This document shows positions 52,955 to 62,009 of a stretch of DNA of 64,000 nt, in pieces. This stretch comes from Demequina sp. NBRC 110056. Lineage in GTDB: Bacteria; Actinomycetota; Actinomycetes; Actinomycetales; Demequinaceae. The stretch's first letter is position 1. Each line of letters opens with the position of its first letter. The notes beneath the pieces were generated by a model, which was given only the letters and a program-made list of their open reading frames with translations, was not told the origin of the DNA and made no database searches. Made by a program: the position numbers and the translations under genes. The stretch lies in contig NZ_BBRM01000004.1 in NCBI RefSeq assembly GCF_002090155.1, forward strand, positions 248,001 through 312,000, given 5' to 3'.

Positions 52955-53604
52955 TTCGCGTCCTCCCAGCCCTGCTCGCGGGCGACCTTGAGCCCCACCA
53001 CCGTGGGTTCGCCCAGGCCCTGGTCCTCGTCGGCGCGGCCGTCCTCGAAGCCCGCGAGCACGCGCGAGACCTCCTTGAACGGCGCGACCTTGGCGGGCCC
53101 GCGCGTGGGCACCACGTCGCGGCCCTCGAGGATGTCGTCCACCACGCGCAGCGCGCGGTCGGGCGTCATGTTGTCGAAGAACTCCCAGTTCACCATCATC
53201 ACCGGCGCGTAGTCGCACGCGGCGTTGCACTCGAGGCGCTCGAGAGTGATCTTGCCGTCGGCGGTCGTCTCGTCGTGGCCGATGCCGCAGCGCTCGGAGA
53301 CCTGTCGCCAGATCTCGTCGCCGCCCATGATCGCGCACAGCGTGTTGGTGCAGACTCCCACCTGGTACTCGCCGTTGGGGCGGCGCTTGTACTGGGTGTA
53401 GAACGTCGCGACGGCGCTCACCTCGGCGCTGGTCAGGTCGACCTGGTTCGCGCAGAACGCGATGCCGTCGGGGCTGACGTAGCCGTCCACCGACTGCACG
53501 AGGTGCAGCAGCGGCAGCAGGGCGGAGCGCTTGACGGGATAGCGGCCGAGGATCTCGGCCGCGTCCTGCTCGAGCTGTGCGAGCGCGTCTGCGTCGTAGG
53601 TCAT
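52951..53604 (-). CDS. nuoE: NADH-quinone oxidoreductase subunit E
   Basis: A 217-residue thioredoxin-like subunit with the N1a [2Fe-2S] cluster: C85 and C90 (VCTNTLC), C126 and C130 (LECNAAC). The family core [17 protein letters not shown] is present. It has a polar C-terminal tail. ATG at 53604 overlaps the nuoD stop. Confidence 0.96.
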   Translation of the reverse strand: MTYDADALAQLEQDAAEILGRYPVKRSALLPLLHLVQSVDGYVSPDGIAFCANQVDLTSAEVSAVATFYTQYKRRPNGEYQVGVCTNTLCAIMGGDEIWRQVSERCGIGHDETTADGKITLERLECNAACDYAPVMMVNWEFFDNMTPDRALRVVDDILEGRDVVPTRGPAKVAPFKEVSRVLAGFEDGRADEDQGLGEPTVVGLKVAREQGWEDAK

Positions 53605-54944
53605 CGGTCGACGCCTCCCAGGACCATGTCGATCGAGGCGATGGCGACCACGACGTCGGCGACCTGGCCGCCCTCGCACATGATGCCCAGCGCCTGCAGG
53701 TTGTTGAAGCCGGGGTCGCGGAAGTGCGCGCGCCACGGCTTGGTGCCGCCGTCGGAGACCAGGTGCACGCCGAGCAGGCCCTTGGGGCCCTCGATGGCCT
53801 GGTACACCTGGCCGGCCGGCACGTCGAAGCCCTCGGTCACCAGCTTGAAGTGGTGGATGAGGGCCTCCATGGACTCGCCCATGATGTGGCGGATGTGGTC
53901 GAGCGAGTTGCCCTGGCCGTCGGGGCCGAGGGCCAGCTGCGCCGGCCACGCGATCTTCTTGTCGGCGACCATCACCGGACCGTCGCCCAGCTGCTCGAGG
54001 CGGTCGGCGCACTGCTCGACGATCTTGAGCGACTCGTAGCACTCCTCCATGCGCAGCACCATGCGCGACCAGGCGTCCTGCTCGGTGCTGGTGGGGACCT
54101 GGAAGTCGTAGGTCTCGTACCCGCAGTACGGGTCGGACTTGCGCAGGTCGTAGGGAAGGCCCGTCGCGCGCAGGATCGGGCCCGTGATGCCGAGCGCCAT
54201 GCACGCGGACAGGTTGAGCTCGGCCACGCCCTTGAGTCGGCCCTGGAGGATGGGGTTCTTCAGCTGGAGCGCGATGAGCTCGTCGAGGCGCTGACGCACC
54301 AGCGGGATCATCTCGCGGATCATCGCGATGCCGTTGTCCGGCAGTCCCTGGGCGACGCCGCCGGGACGGATGTAGGCGTTGTTGGTGCGCAGGCCGGTGA
54401 TCGCCTCGATGACGCGGAACGTGTCCTCGCGGCCGATGAAGGCCGTCGTCATGATGGTGGTCGCGCCCAGCTCGTTGCCGCCGGTGCCGACCGCGACGAG
54501 GTGCGATCCGATGCGGGTCAGCTCCGCCATGAGGACGCGCAGGATCGACGCGCGCTCGGGGATGTCGTCGGTGATGCCCAGCAGCTTCTCGATGCCGAGG
54601 CAGTAGACGAGCTCCTGGCTCATGGAGGCGACGTAGTCCATGCGGGTGCAGAACGTGACGCCCTGCGTCCACGTCCGGAACTCCATGTTCTTCTCGATGC
54701 CCGTGTGGAGGTAGCCGATGCCGGCACGGGTCTCCGTGACCGTCTCGCCCTCGATCTCGAGCATCACGCGCAGCACGCCGTGCGTCGACGGGTGCTGGGG
54801 GCCCATGTTGACGACGATGCGCTGCTGGCCGAGGCGCTTGGCCTCGTCCAGGACCTCGGACCAGTCGCCGCCGTAGACGGTGTACTCGGGGGCGTCAGGG
54901 TCCTCGACGAAGGCCCCGGTCGCGTGCGCGGTCTGGGTGCTCAT
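53601..54944 (-). CDS. nuoD: NADH-quinone oxidoreductase subunit D
   Basis: The 49-kDa homologue that forms the quinone site with NuoB, 447 residues. Family motifs include [20 protein letters not shown] (quinone-site His region), [15 protein letters not shown], and the C-terminal [20 protein letters not shown] and [14 protein letters not shown] at 54944 ([10 protein letters not shown]) overlaps nuoC by 4 bp. Confidence 0.97.
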   Translation of the reverse strand: MSTQTAHATGAFVEDPDAPEYTVYGGDWSEVLDEAKRLGQQRIVVNMGPQHPSTHGVLRVMLEIEGETVTETRAGIGYLHTGIEKNMEFRTWTQGVTFCTRMDYVASMSQELVYCLGIEKLLGITDDIPERASILRVLMAELTRIGSHLVAVGTGGNELGATTIMTTAFIGREDTFRVIEAITGLRTNNAYIRPGGVAQGLPDNGIAMIREMIPLVRQRLDELIALQLKNPILQGRLKGVAELNLSACMALGITGPILRATGLPYDLRKSDPYCGYETYDFQVPTSTEQDAWSRMVLRMEECYESLKIVEQCADRLEQLGDGPVMVADKKIAWPAQLALGPDGQGNSLDHIRHIMGESMEALIHHFKLVTEGFDVPAGQVYQAIEGPKGLLGVHLVSDGGTKPWRAHFRDPGFNNLQALGIMCEGGQVADVVVAIASIDMVLGGVDR

Positions 54945-55636
54945 CGGTACTGCCTCCGCTCGTCGGGCGAGGGGATCTCTGCGCCCTTGTACTCGACGGG
55001 GATGCCGCCGAGCGGGTAGTCCTTGCGCTGCGGGTGGCCGACCCAGTCGTCCGGCATCTCGATGCGGGCGAGCGACGGGTGGCCCTCGAACACGATGCCG
55101 AAGAAGTCCCAGGTCTCGCGCTCGTGCCAGTTGTTCATCGGGTACACCGACGTGACCGACGGCATGCGGGCGTCGCCGTCCGCGACGGCGACCTCGAGAC
55201 GCAGGCGGCGGTTGTGGGTGATGGACTGCAGCGGGAACACCGCGTGCAGCTCGCGACCCGTGTCGGCCGGGTAGTGCACGCCGGACACGCCCAGGCACAT
55301 CTCGAAGCGCAGGTCCTGGTCGTCGCGCAGGTGGCGGCATACGTCGAGCAGGTGCTCGCGGGCGATGTACAGCGTCAGCTCGCCGCGGTCGACCACGACG
55401 TACTCGATGGCCTCGTCCGCGGCGTCGCCGAGCAGCTCCGTGAGGATGTCCACCACGCCGTCGAACCACTCGCCGTACGGGCGCTCGGCCGCGCCCGGCA
55501 TCTGGACGCGGTCGACGAAGCGGTCGAAGCCGGACGTGTCGCCCTTGGCGCCGAAGAGCCCCTCGCGCACGTTGATGAGCGTGAGCGGCTGGCGGCCTTC
55601 GGGAGCGCTCGCCTGCATGTCGGTTCCGTCGCTCAC
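54941..55636 (-). CDS. nuoC: NADH-quinone oxidoreductase subunit C
   Basis: The 30-kDa homologue, 231 residues. The C-terminal family motif [20 protein letters not shown] is followed by RKDYPLGG. It is separate from nuoD, not fused as in E. coli. The N-terminal part (about 1-60) is less conserved. Overlaps nuoB by 4 bp. Confidence 0.95.
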   Translation of the reverse strand: MSDGTDMQASAPEGRQPLTLINVREGLFGAKGDTSGFDRFVDRVQMPGAAERPYGEWFDGVVDILTELLGDAADEAIEYVVVDRGELTLYIAREHLLDVCRHLRDDQDLRFEMCLGVSGVHYPADTGRELHAVFPLQSITHNRRLRLEVAVADGDARMPSVTSVYPMNNWHERETWDFFGIVFEGHPSLARIEMPDDWVGHPQRKDYPLGGIPVEYKGAEIPSPDERRQYR

Positions 55637-56184
55637 CGCAGCAGCCCCTTCATGTCCGACGTGGGCGTCGCCTCGAGGGCGGCGCGCTCCGCTGCCGCGG
55701 CAATCTCGCGGCGGTTGGCGCCCATGGGGCGGTTACGCACCTGGTCCTGGAGCTCGATGAGCGCGTTGATGAGCATCTCGGGACGCGGCGGGCAGCCCGG
55801 GAGGTAGATGTCGACCGGCACGACGTGGTCGACGCCCTGGACGATCGCGTAGTTGTTGAACATGCCGCCGGAGGACGCGCACACGCCCATCGACAGCACC
55901 CACTTGGGCTCGGGCATCTGGTCGTACACCTGGCGCAGGATCGGCGCCATCTTGTTCGATACGCGGCCGGCCACGATCATCATGTCCGCCTGACGCGGCG
56001 AGCCACGGAAGACCTCGGAGCCCAGGCGCGAGATGTCGAACCGCGACGTGCCGGTTCCCATCATCTCGATCGCGCAGCACGCGAGGCCGAAGGTCGCCGG
56101 CCACAGGGAGCCCGCGCGGGCCCAGCCGACGAAGTCCTCGACGGCTCCCAGCATGAACGGAGGTGCGCTCTCTTCAATACCCAT
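55633..56184 (-). CDS. nuoB: NADH-quinone oxidoreductase subunit B
   Basis: The 183-residue PSST homologue that carries the terminal [4Fe-4S] cluster N2. The ligands are the tandem C36-C37 ([10 protein letters not shown]), C102 ([11 protein letters not shown]) and C131 ([10 protein letters not shown]). It begins 6 bp after nuoA. The C-terminal Ala-rich tail is weakly conserved. Confidence 0.97.
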   Translation of the reverse strand: MGIEESAPPFMLGAVEDFVGWARAGSLWPATFGLACCAIEMMGTGTSRFDISRLGSEVFRGSPRQADMMIVAGRVSNKMAPILRQVYDQMPEPKWVLSMGVCASSGGMFNNYAIVQGVDHVVPVDIYLPGCPPRPEMLINALIELQDQVRNRPMGANRREIAAAAERAALEATPTSDMKGLLR

Positions 56185-56190
56185 GTCAGA

Positions 56191-56553
56191 TCAGTCCCAC
56201 TCGAATCCGCCGCGGCGCCACTCGTACACGAAGGGGATCGTGATGAGGGCGAGGAAGGTCATGGTCGCGATGAGCCCGAACCAGCCGAGCGCGTCGTGCG
56301 CGACGGCCCACGGATACAGGAACACCACCTCGATGTCGAAGATGATGAAGGTCATCGCGACCAGGTAGTACTTGATGGGGATGCGTCCGCCGCCGATGGC
56401 GCCGGGGGTCGGCTGCAGGCCGGACTCGTACTTGTCGACCTTGGCCGAGTTGTAGCGCTTGGGTCCGCCCACGAGCGAGCTCACCACCAGGCCGGCGACG
56501 GCCATGGCCGCGGCGAGGCACACCATCACCACGATCGGCACGTACGGATTCAC
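56191..56553 (-). CDS. nuoA: NADH-quinone oxidoreductase subunit A
   Basis: A 120-residue three-helix subunit at the junction of the two arms. It has the signature KYYLVAMTFIIFDIEVVFLY with the conserved acidic residues. It is the first nuo gene; the geranylgeranyl-reductase family gene ends 49 bp upstream on the same strand, so the operon probably starts there. Confidence 0.96.
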   Translation of the reverse strand: MNPYVPIVVMVCLAAAMAVAGLVVSSLVGGPKRYNSAKVDKYESGLQPTPGAIGGGRIPIKYYLVAMTFIIFDIEVVFLYPWAVAHDALGWFGLIATMTFLALITIPFVYEWRRGGFEWD

Positions 56554-56602
56554 TGGTTCGCTCCCCTGTTGTTCATTCGGTCGTTCGTCGTCCGGCCGCG
56601 CC

Positions 56603-57886
56603 TCATGCTGCGGGCGCGATCCGGGTGAGGGTTGACATCAGTCTGTCGGCCCAGTCTCCACCCCGCGGCTCGTAGACGTCTGCCAAGAGTTTATGCGTGA
56701 ACTGCATGATGACCGGCCGCGGGAGACCGTACCGGGTGCACGCCCGCATGACGGCCGGCTTGGAGATGAGCTGCGCGAACACGCGGCCCAGGCTGAAGTA
56801 GCCGCCCAGGTCGTCCTTCATGCGCGTCGCGTAGGCCGCGAGCGCGGCCTCCTTCGCCTCGTCCGTCGACGCCTCGCGCCAGGCGACGGCCTGCTCGGCG
56901 GCGCGGCGAGCGGCCTGCATCGCGTAGGCGATCCCCTCGCCGTTGAACGGGTTGACCATGCCGCCCGAGTCGCCGATGAGCATCATGCCGGGCACATAGT
57001 GCGGCTGACGATTGAAGGCCATAGGGATCGCGGCGCCCTGCACCTTGGCGACCGGAGCGTCCGCGTCGAAGCCCCAGCCTTCCGTGCCGTGGCGCACCCA
57101 GTTGTCGAACAGCGCGCGGTGGTCGAGCTTCGAGGGGCTCCCGTTGGGGCTCAGGGTGCCGAGGCCGACGTTGGCGGTGCCGTCGCCGAGGGGGAAGATC
57201 CAGCCGTAGCCCGGGAGCAGGTCCGAGCGCTCGGGCTCGCCGCTCCAGATGGTGAGGTGGCCCTCCATCCACTCCTCGTCGTGACGAGCGGTCTCGAAGT
57301 ACGTGCGCACCGCGACGCCCATGGGGCGGTTGTCCATGCGTTCGAGACCCAGGCCCAGCGCGATGCGGGCGCTCACGCCGTCGGCGGCGATGACGAGCGG
57401 CGCGGAGTAGGTGACCTCGTCACCCGTCTTGCGGCCCTTCTCGTCCGTCTCGCGGGCGGTGACTCCGGTGATGCGACCGGTGCGCTCGTCCCGCACGGCG
57501 CCGGTGACGAACCAGCCCTCGCGGACATCGGCACCCGCGGCACGGGCGTGCTCGGCGAGCTTGTGGTCGAAGCTCGCGCGCGGAAGTGACAGGCCGTAGC
57601 TGGGGAACGAGTCCTGCTCGTGCCACGGGAACTCGAGGCGGTGTCCGCCTCCCACCATGCGCAGCCCCCAGTTGGGGATCCAGCCGTCTTCTCGAGGCGT
57701 GGGCAGGCCGATGAGCTCGAGCTCGCGCACGGCGCGCGGGGTGAGCCCGTCGCCGCAGACCTTCTCGCGCGGGAAGCGAGACTTCTCGAGTGCGATGACG
57801 TCGAAGCCCTCGCTCGCGAGGTAGCGAGCGGCCGCCGAGCCGCCGGGGCCGGCGCCCACGACAATGACATCGGCGGTGCTTTTCAC
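56603..57886 (-). CDS. Geranylgeranyl reductase family flavoprotein (possible menaquinone reductase)
   Basis: A 427-residue FAD-dependent enzyme that reduces isoprenoid double bonds. It has the Rossmann motif VIVVGAGPGGSAAARYLASE (8-27), CGDGLTPRAV after it, and the GD motif LIGDSGGMVNPFNGEGIAYA typical of this family. Being first in the nuo operon that also contains a polyprenyl synthase, its likely substrate is the menaquinone side chain, as for mycobacterial MenJ. Archaeal-type lipid reduction is less likely. GTG at 57886 has TAGGCT 6 nt before it. Confidence 0.87.
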   Translation of the reverse strand: MKSTADVIVVGAGPGGSAAARYLASEGFDVIALEKSRFPREKVCGDGLTPRAVRELELIGLPTPREDGWIPNWGLRMVGGGHRLEFPWHEQDSFPSYGLSLPRASFDHKLAEHARAAGADVREGWFVTGAVRDERTGRITGVTARETDEKGRKTGDEVTYSAPLVIAADGVSARIALGLGLERMDNRPMGVAVRTYFETARHDEEWMEGHLTIWSGEPERSDLLPGYGWIFPLGDGTANVGLGTLSPNGSPSKLDHRALFDNWVRHGTEGWGFDADAPVAKVQGAAIPMAFNRQPHYVPGMMLIGDSGGMVNPFNGEGIAYAMQAARRAAEQAVAWREASTDEAKEAALAAYATRMKDDLGGYFSLGRVFAQLISKPAVMRACTRYGLPRPVIMQFTHKLLADVYEPRGGDWADRLMSTLTRIAPAA

Positions 57887-57892
57887 GCCACA

Positions 57893-57898
57893 AGCCTA
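57893..57898 (-). promoter_or_regulatory. -10 box for the leaderless GGR-nuo operon
   Basis: Minus-strand TAGGCT ends 6 nt before the GTG at 57886; CGTGAC is 17 bp upstream of it. If correct this is the main promoter of an operon of about 18 kb. Confidence 0.5.
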
Positions 57899-57947
57899 GT
57901 CGTTGTGAGCGGGTGGTCACGAACGAGAAAATCGCCCCTCCCCGCAC

Positions 57948-57970
57948 AAAAAAGGCAACTTCAGTGTTGC
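57948..57970. promoter_or_regulatory. Palindrome GCAAC-N6-GTTGC with an A6/T6 run in an AT-rich pocket
   Basis: The inverted repeat at 57955-57970 next to AAAAAA (57948-57953) is in the 198-bp divergent region upstream of the nuo operon and the flavoenzyme gene. On the minus strand it reads as a weak terminator (5-bp stem, then CTTTTTT). It could equally be a regulator site. It is one of the few AT-rich places in the window. Confidence 0.4.
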
Positions 57971-58072
57971 GTAAATAGTCTCCGCCGCTCCCGACGGCGC
58001 CTCGGGGCGCATTCCCCGGGCGCTTCGCCGCCGCGGCGGGACGCGGAGGAGCGCGATCCGACGGCCCACGCC

Positions 58073-58078
58073 TAGGCT
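58073..58078 (+). promoter_or_regulatory. -10 box for the alditol-oxidase-like gene
   Basis: TAGGCT ends 6 nt before the ATG at 58085; no ribosome binding site lies between. Confidence 0.5.
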
Positions 58079-58084
58079 CGGCGC

Positions 58085-59338
58085 ATGAGCATCGGAGCCA
58101 CCTGGGCGGGTACCCACACCTTTGGCGCGGAGGGCCTCGTCGAGGCCGCCACCATCGACGAGGTTCGCGAGGCGGTCGCGTCCACCGCGGGCCCGATCAG
58201 GGCCCTCGGCACGCGCCACAGCTTCAACGATCTCGCCGACACCACGGGCACCCTCGTCACCGTCACGGGCATCGACCCTGACCCGGTGCTCGACGAGGCC
58301 GCCCGCACGGTGACGGTCGGAGCCGGCACGCGCTACGGCATCCTCGCCGGGTGGCTCGAGGGCCGCGGCTGGGCACTGCACAACATGGGCTCGCTTCCCC
58401 ACATCTCCGTCGGCGGCGCGGTCGCGACGGGCACCCACGGCTCGGGAGTCACGAACGGCTGCCTGTCGGACGCCGTCGCGGCGCTCGCCTACGTCGACGC
58501 CTCCGGAGGGCTGCGCACCGCGCGGCGCGGCGATCCGGGCTTCGAGGGCCTCGTGGTGGGGCTCGGCGCGTATGGCATCGTCGTCCGCCTGACCCTCGAC
58601 ATCCAGCCGAGCTACCGCGTCCGGCAGGACGTCTACCGCGACCTGCCGTGGGGCGTCCTCCTCGACGACCTGCCCGCAGTGATGGGCGCGGGCTACTCGG
58701 TGAGCGCCTTCACGATGTGGGCGGAGGACACCGTCCAGCAGGTCTGGCGCAAGACGCGCATCGGGGTCGGGGACGCGCCCGAGGCCAGCTGGCTCGGCGC
58801 CCGGTTCGAACGCGCCGAGGAGGCCGGGCTGGTGGGCGTCGATCCGTCCAACCTCACCGTCAAGGGCGGGCTCGAGGGCCCGTGGCTCGAGCGGCTCCCC
58901 CACTTCCGCCTCGACTCGACCCCCTCGAATGGCGACGAGATCCAGACCGAGTACTTCGTCGCGCTCGCCGATGGCGCCGACGCGCTCCGTTCCGTCCGGG
59001 CGCTCGCCGATGACATCGCGCCTCACCTGCTCATCACCGAGCTGCGCACTGTCGCCGCCGACGAGCTGTGGCTGTCGGGCGCCTACGAGCGCGACACCCT
59101 CGCGATCCACTTCACCTGGCGCAACCAGCCCGAGGCCGTCGCCGGGCTCACGCCCCGCATCGAGGCGGCCCTCGAGCCCTTCGGCGCCCGCCCGCACTGG
59201 GGCAAGGTCCACACCATGACGGCCGATGCGGTCGCCGCCGTCACGCCCCGGCTCGCCGACGCTCGGGCACAGTTCGAGGCGCTCGACCCCGCCGGCAGGT
59301 TCGCCAACGCGCACCTGCGCCGGCTCGGGGTGCGGTGA
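58085..59338 (+). CDS. Alditol/xylitol oxidase-like FAD-dependent oxidoreductase
   Basis: A 417-residue flavoenzyme of the VAO type. H45 in RALGTRHSFND is the usual site of covalent FAD attachment. LPHISVGGAVATGTHGSG is the FAD diphosphate loop. The C-terminal D-arabinono-lactone oxidase-type domain carries the RPHWGKVHT motif with H371. Homologues oxidise alditols such as xylitol or sorbitol with O2, forming H2O2. Actual substrate unknown. Leaderless by the -10 position. Divergent from the nuo operon. Confidence 0.85.
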   Translation: MSIGATWAGTHTFGAEGLVEAATIDEVREAVASTAGPIRALGTRHSFNDLADTTGTLVTVTGIDPDPVLDEAARTVTVGAGTRYGILAGWLEGRGWALHNMGSLPHISVGGAVATGTHGSGVTNGCLSDAVAALAYVDASGGLRTARRGDPGFEGLVVGLGAYGIVVRLTLDIQPSYRVRQDVYRDLPWGVLLDDLPAVMGAGYSVSAFTMWAEDTVQQVWRKTRIGVGDAPEASWLGARFERAEEAGLVGVDPSNLTVKGGLEGPWLERLPHFRLDSTPSNGDEIQTEYFVALADGADALRSVRALADDIAPHLLITELRTVAADELWLSGAYERDTLAIHFTWRNQPEAVAGLTPRIEAALEPFGARPHWGKVHTMTADAVAAVTPRLADARAQFEALDPAGRFANAHLRRLGVR

Positions 59339-59416
59339 GCGAGAACTTCTACCCCCTCGACGAGGCTCGCTGCGCTTCGCCGGGGAGTCGGCCCACGCCA
59401 GACTGCGAGGCGACTC

Positions 59417-60322
59417 TCAGGAAGGCTCGGACTCACTCTCGAGGGAGCTCGCTGCGACCGAGTCCGTGGGCGCCATGCTGTCGAGCAGCACGAACTGATC
59501 GTGCTCAGGGCTCCCGGGCTCTGCGTAGTACGAGAGCATGCCGAGTCCGTCGGGGCCCTCGAGCCTCATCGCCTGGTATCCGACGCGCATGTCACCGACC
59601 ACCGGGTGGTGCAACCGCTTGTGGCCCGTCGTCGGAGGAGCGACGTCGTAGCGCTCCCACATGCCCGCGAACTCAGGGCTCTTGACGAGCAGCTCCCCCA
59701 CGAGCTCGCGCAGATCCGCCGCGTCAGGCTCAGTCGCGGCAAGCGTCCGAAGCCCAGACACGACGCCGGTGAGCTGCCCGGTCCAATCTCCGTAGAGCGC
59801 CTTCGCGCCCGGATGAAGGAAGGCGAACCTCGCCTCGTTTCGCTTCGCTGCGGGCCAGTCCTCGATACCTGGCAGCATTCCCAGTCCTCCGGGGTTCCAT
59901 GCGAGCACGTCCCCGATCCGGTTGGTGACATAGGCGGGAAACGGCCGCAACCTCTCCAGCAACAACGTCACGCCTAGGCCGACGGGGCGCCGTGAGCTCA
60001 CCCGACTGACGAGGTCCCGTCGCTCCGACTGGACAGCCAGACGCTGAAGGTGATGCCGCTCATCCTCGTTGAGGTCGAGCGCGCGGGCCAACGACTCGAC
60101 GACCGCGACGCTGGGATGGCGTTCGGTGCCGCGCTCGAGTCGGATGTAGTAGTCGATGCTGATCCCCGCGAGAGCCGCCAGCTCTTCGCGCCTCAGGCCC
60201 GGAGTACGGCGGACACCGGCCCCACGGACGAGGCCGACGTCCTCCGGGGTGAGGCGATCGCGGCGACTGCGCAGGAAGACGCCCAACTCGGTGCCAGGGC
60301 TCGAAGGGGTCGAGGAGTTCAT
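59417..60322 (-). CDS. XRE-family regulator with MmyB-like ligand-binding domain
   Basis: A 301-residue regulator. An N-terminal helix-turn-helix (RREELAALAGISIDYYIRLE, about 45-65, with RGTERHPSVAVVESLARAL) is followed by a C-terminal PAS-like MLTR ligand-binding domain (AYVTNRIGDVLAWNP, MWERYDVAPPTTGHKRLHHP, then VGDMRVGYQAMRLEG). In this family the gene next to it is usually the target. It is divergent from the MFS/SDR pair, so probably represses them until a ligand, perhaps a fatty acid, binds. Starts at 60331 and 60334 are in-frame alternatives. Confidence 0.85.
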   Translation of the reverse strand: MNSSTPSSPGTELGVFLRSRRDRLTPEDVGLVRGAGVRRTPGLRREELAALAGISIDYYIRLERGTERHPSVAVVESLARALDLNEDERHHLQRLAVQSERRDLVSRVSSRRPVGLGVTLLLERLRPFPAYVTNRIGDVLAWNPGGLGMLPGIEDWPAAKRNEARFAFLHPGAKALYGDWTGQLTGVVSGLRTLAATEPDAADLRELVGELLVKSPEFAGMWERYDVAPPTTGHKRLHHPVVGDMRVGYQAMRLEGPDGLGMLSYYAEPGSPEHDQFVLLDSMAPTDSVAASSLESESEPS

Positions 60323-60500
60323 GACCTCCATCATGACCCTCGGACGATCCGCTTGCCAGGCAGTCGCGCTCCCTGGCTCAGCCCGGTCTGTCACAGCGCG
60401 GGCGGACGCGCGAGAGTGAGACCAACGTTCGCCTCCGGGCCGCAGTGCCGGTCGCGAGTCCATCCCGACGCCCGGCGTCGCCTCCCCAAGGAAGTCCCCC

Positions 60501-61961
60501 ATGTCCTCACGTGTGTCATCGTCCGCCCCGGCTCGCCGGTGGGCCACTCTCGCTGTGGTCTCCATCGCCCAGCTCATGATCGTCCTCGACGGCTCTGTCG
60601 TGAACATCGCACTGCCTGACGCCCAGCAGGCGCTCGGCCTGTCCGACGTTGCACGCCAGTGGGTCGTCACTGCGTACGGGTTGGCCTTCGGCGGCCTGCT
60701 GCTGGTCGCGGGCCGCGTCGCCGATCGCTTCGGCCGTCGCACCATGCTCATGATCGGACTCATCGGCTTCGCGATCGCCTCGGCGATCGGTGGAGCCGCC
60801 GTGAATGGTGAGATGCTCATTGCCGCACGCGCCCTCCAGGGAGTCTTCGCGGCGCTGCTCGCACCGTCGATCCTGTCACTCCTGACGCTGACCTTCCCGA
60901 GCGGGCGCGACCGCGCGACCGCGTTCGGCGTCTTCAGCGCGGTGGCCGCAGGCGGAGGCGCCGTGGGCCTGCTGCTGGGAGGCATGCTCACGGAGTGGAC
61001 CACCTGGCGGTGGACGCTGCTCGTGAACGTCGTGATCGCGATCCCGCTCATCATCGTCGCACCTGCGGTCGTGCCGCGGACCGGCCGCGGGGACGGCGTG
61101 GCGCGCATCGACCTCCTCGGCGCCGTGCTCGCGACCGGCGGACTGGTGTCGCTGGTGTACGGCTTCACTCGCGCCGAGATCCAGGGTTGGGGCGCTCCAC
61201 TCACGCTCACAATGTTCGCCGTCGCGGCCGTCCTGCTGGTGGCCTTCGTCGTCGTCGAGTCGCGGATCCGGAACCCGCTGCTTCCCCTGCGCGTCGTCAC
61301 GGACCGCAACCGAGGCGGCGCCTACCTCGCGACGGCGTTCGCGATCATGGCCATGTTCGGTCAGTTCCTCATCATGACCTACTACTTCCAAGAGACGCTC
61401 GGCTACAGCCCGATGCAGGCGGGCCTCGCATTCATCCCACTCACCGTGTGCCTCGCGATCGGCTCGACCCAGGTGGGCGCGCGCCTCGCGACGCGCGTCG
61501 CGCCGCGCGTGGTGATGGCCTCCGGCTACCTCGTCGCCGCCGCCGGGTTCGGCAGCTTCGCCCTGCTCGGCACGGACAGCCCGTACTGGGCCATCCTGCC
61601 GGGGCTGATGCTGCTCGGCCTCGGCACGGGCACCGCGGGTGTCGCTGCCACGGCGCTCGGGACGTTCGGCGTCGAGCCCAGCGACGCCGGCATCGCCTCG
61701 GCGATGGTGAACACCTCTCAACAGATCGGCGGCGCGATCGGAACGGCGATGCTCGCCACCATCGCCGCGAGCGTCACCGCTGCGGTGGATGGCGGCGGCG
61801 AGGTCGCCACCATGACGGGCTACACCGTCGCGTTCTGCGTCGCCGGGGTGCTCATGCTCGGCGCGGTCGCGGCTGCGCTGCTGCTCGTCAACGCCCGGCC
61901 CGACGTCGCCGGCACCCAGGACGACCAGCACGAGTCGGAACTTGCACCGGTCGCGCACTGA
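60501..61961 (+). CDS. DHA2-family MFS efflux transporter (EmrB/QacA-like)
   Basis: A 486-residue exporter with fourteen helices. It shows family motifs A (GRVADRFGRRTMLM) and C (LLLGGMLTEWTTWRWTLLVN region), LDGSVVNIALPDAQQALGL near the first helix and the WVVTAYGLAFGGLLLVAGR segment. Likely pumps drugs or other hydrophobic compounds. ATG at 60501 has AAGGAAG. Likely under control of the divergent XRE regulator. Followed by an SDR gene 48 bp later. Confidence 0.9.
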   Translation: MSSRVSSSAPARRWATLAVVSIAQLMIVLDGSVVNIALPDAQQALGLSDVARQWVVTAYGLAFGGLLLVAGRVADRFGRRTMLMIGLIGFAIASAIGGAAVNGEMLIAARALQGVFAALLAPSILSLLTLTFPSGRDRATAFGVFSAVAAGGGAVGLLLGGMLTEWTTWRWTLLVNVVIAIPLIIVAPAVVPRTGRGDGVARIDLLGAVLATGGLVSLVYGFTRAEIQGWGAPLTLTMFAVAAVLLVAFVVVESRIRNPLLPLRVVTDRNRGGAYLATAFAIMAMFGQFLIMTYYFQETLGYSPMQAGLAFIPLTVCLAIGSTQVGARLATRVAPRVVMASGYLVAAAGFGSFALLGTDSPYWAILPGLMLLGLGTGTAGVAATALGTFGVEPSDAGIASAMVNTSQQIGGAIGTAMLATIAASVTAAVDGGGEVATMTGYTVAFCVAGVLMLGAVAAALLLVNARPDVAGTQDDQHESELAPVAH

Positions 61962-62009
61962 CCGCCAGAACTGCACAATCGACAACGACCTCGACACCAG
62001 GAGACAACC

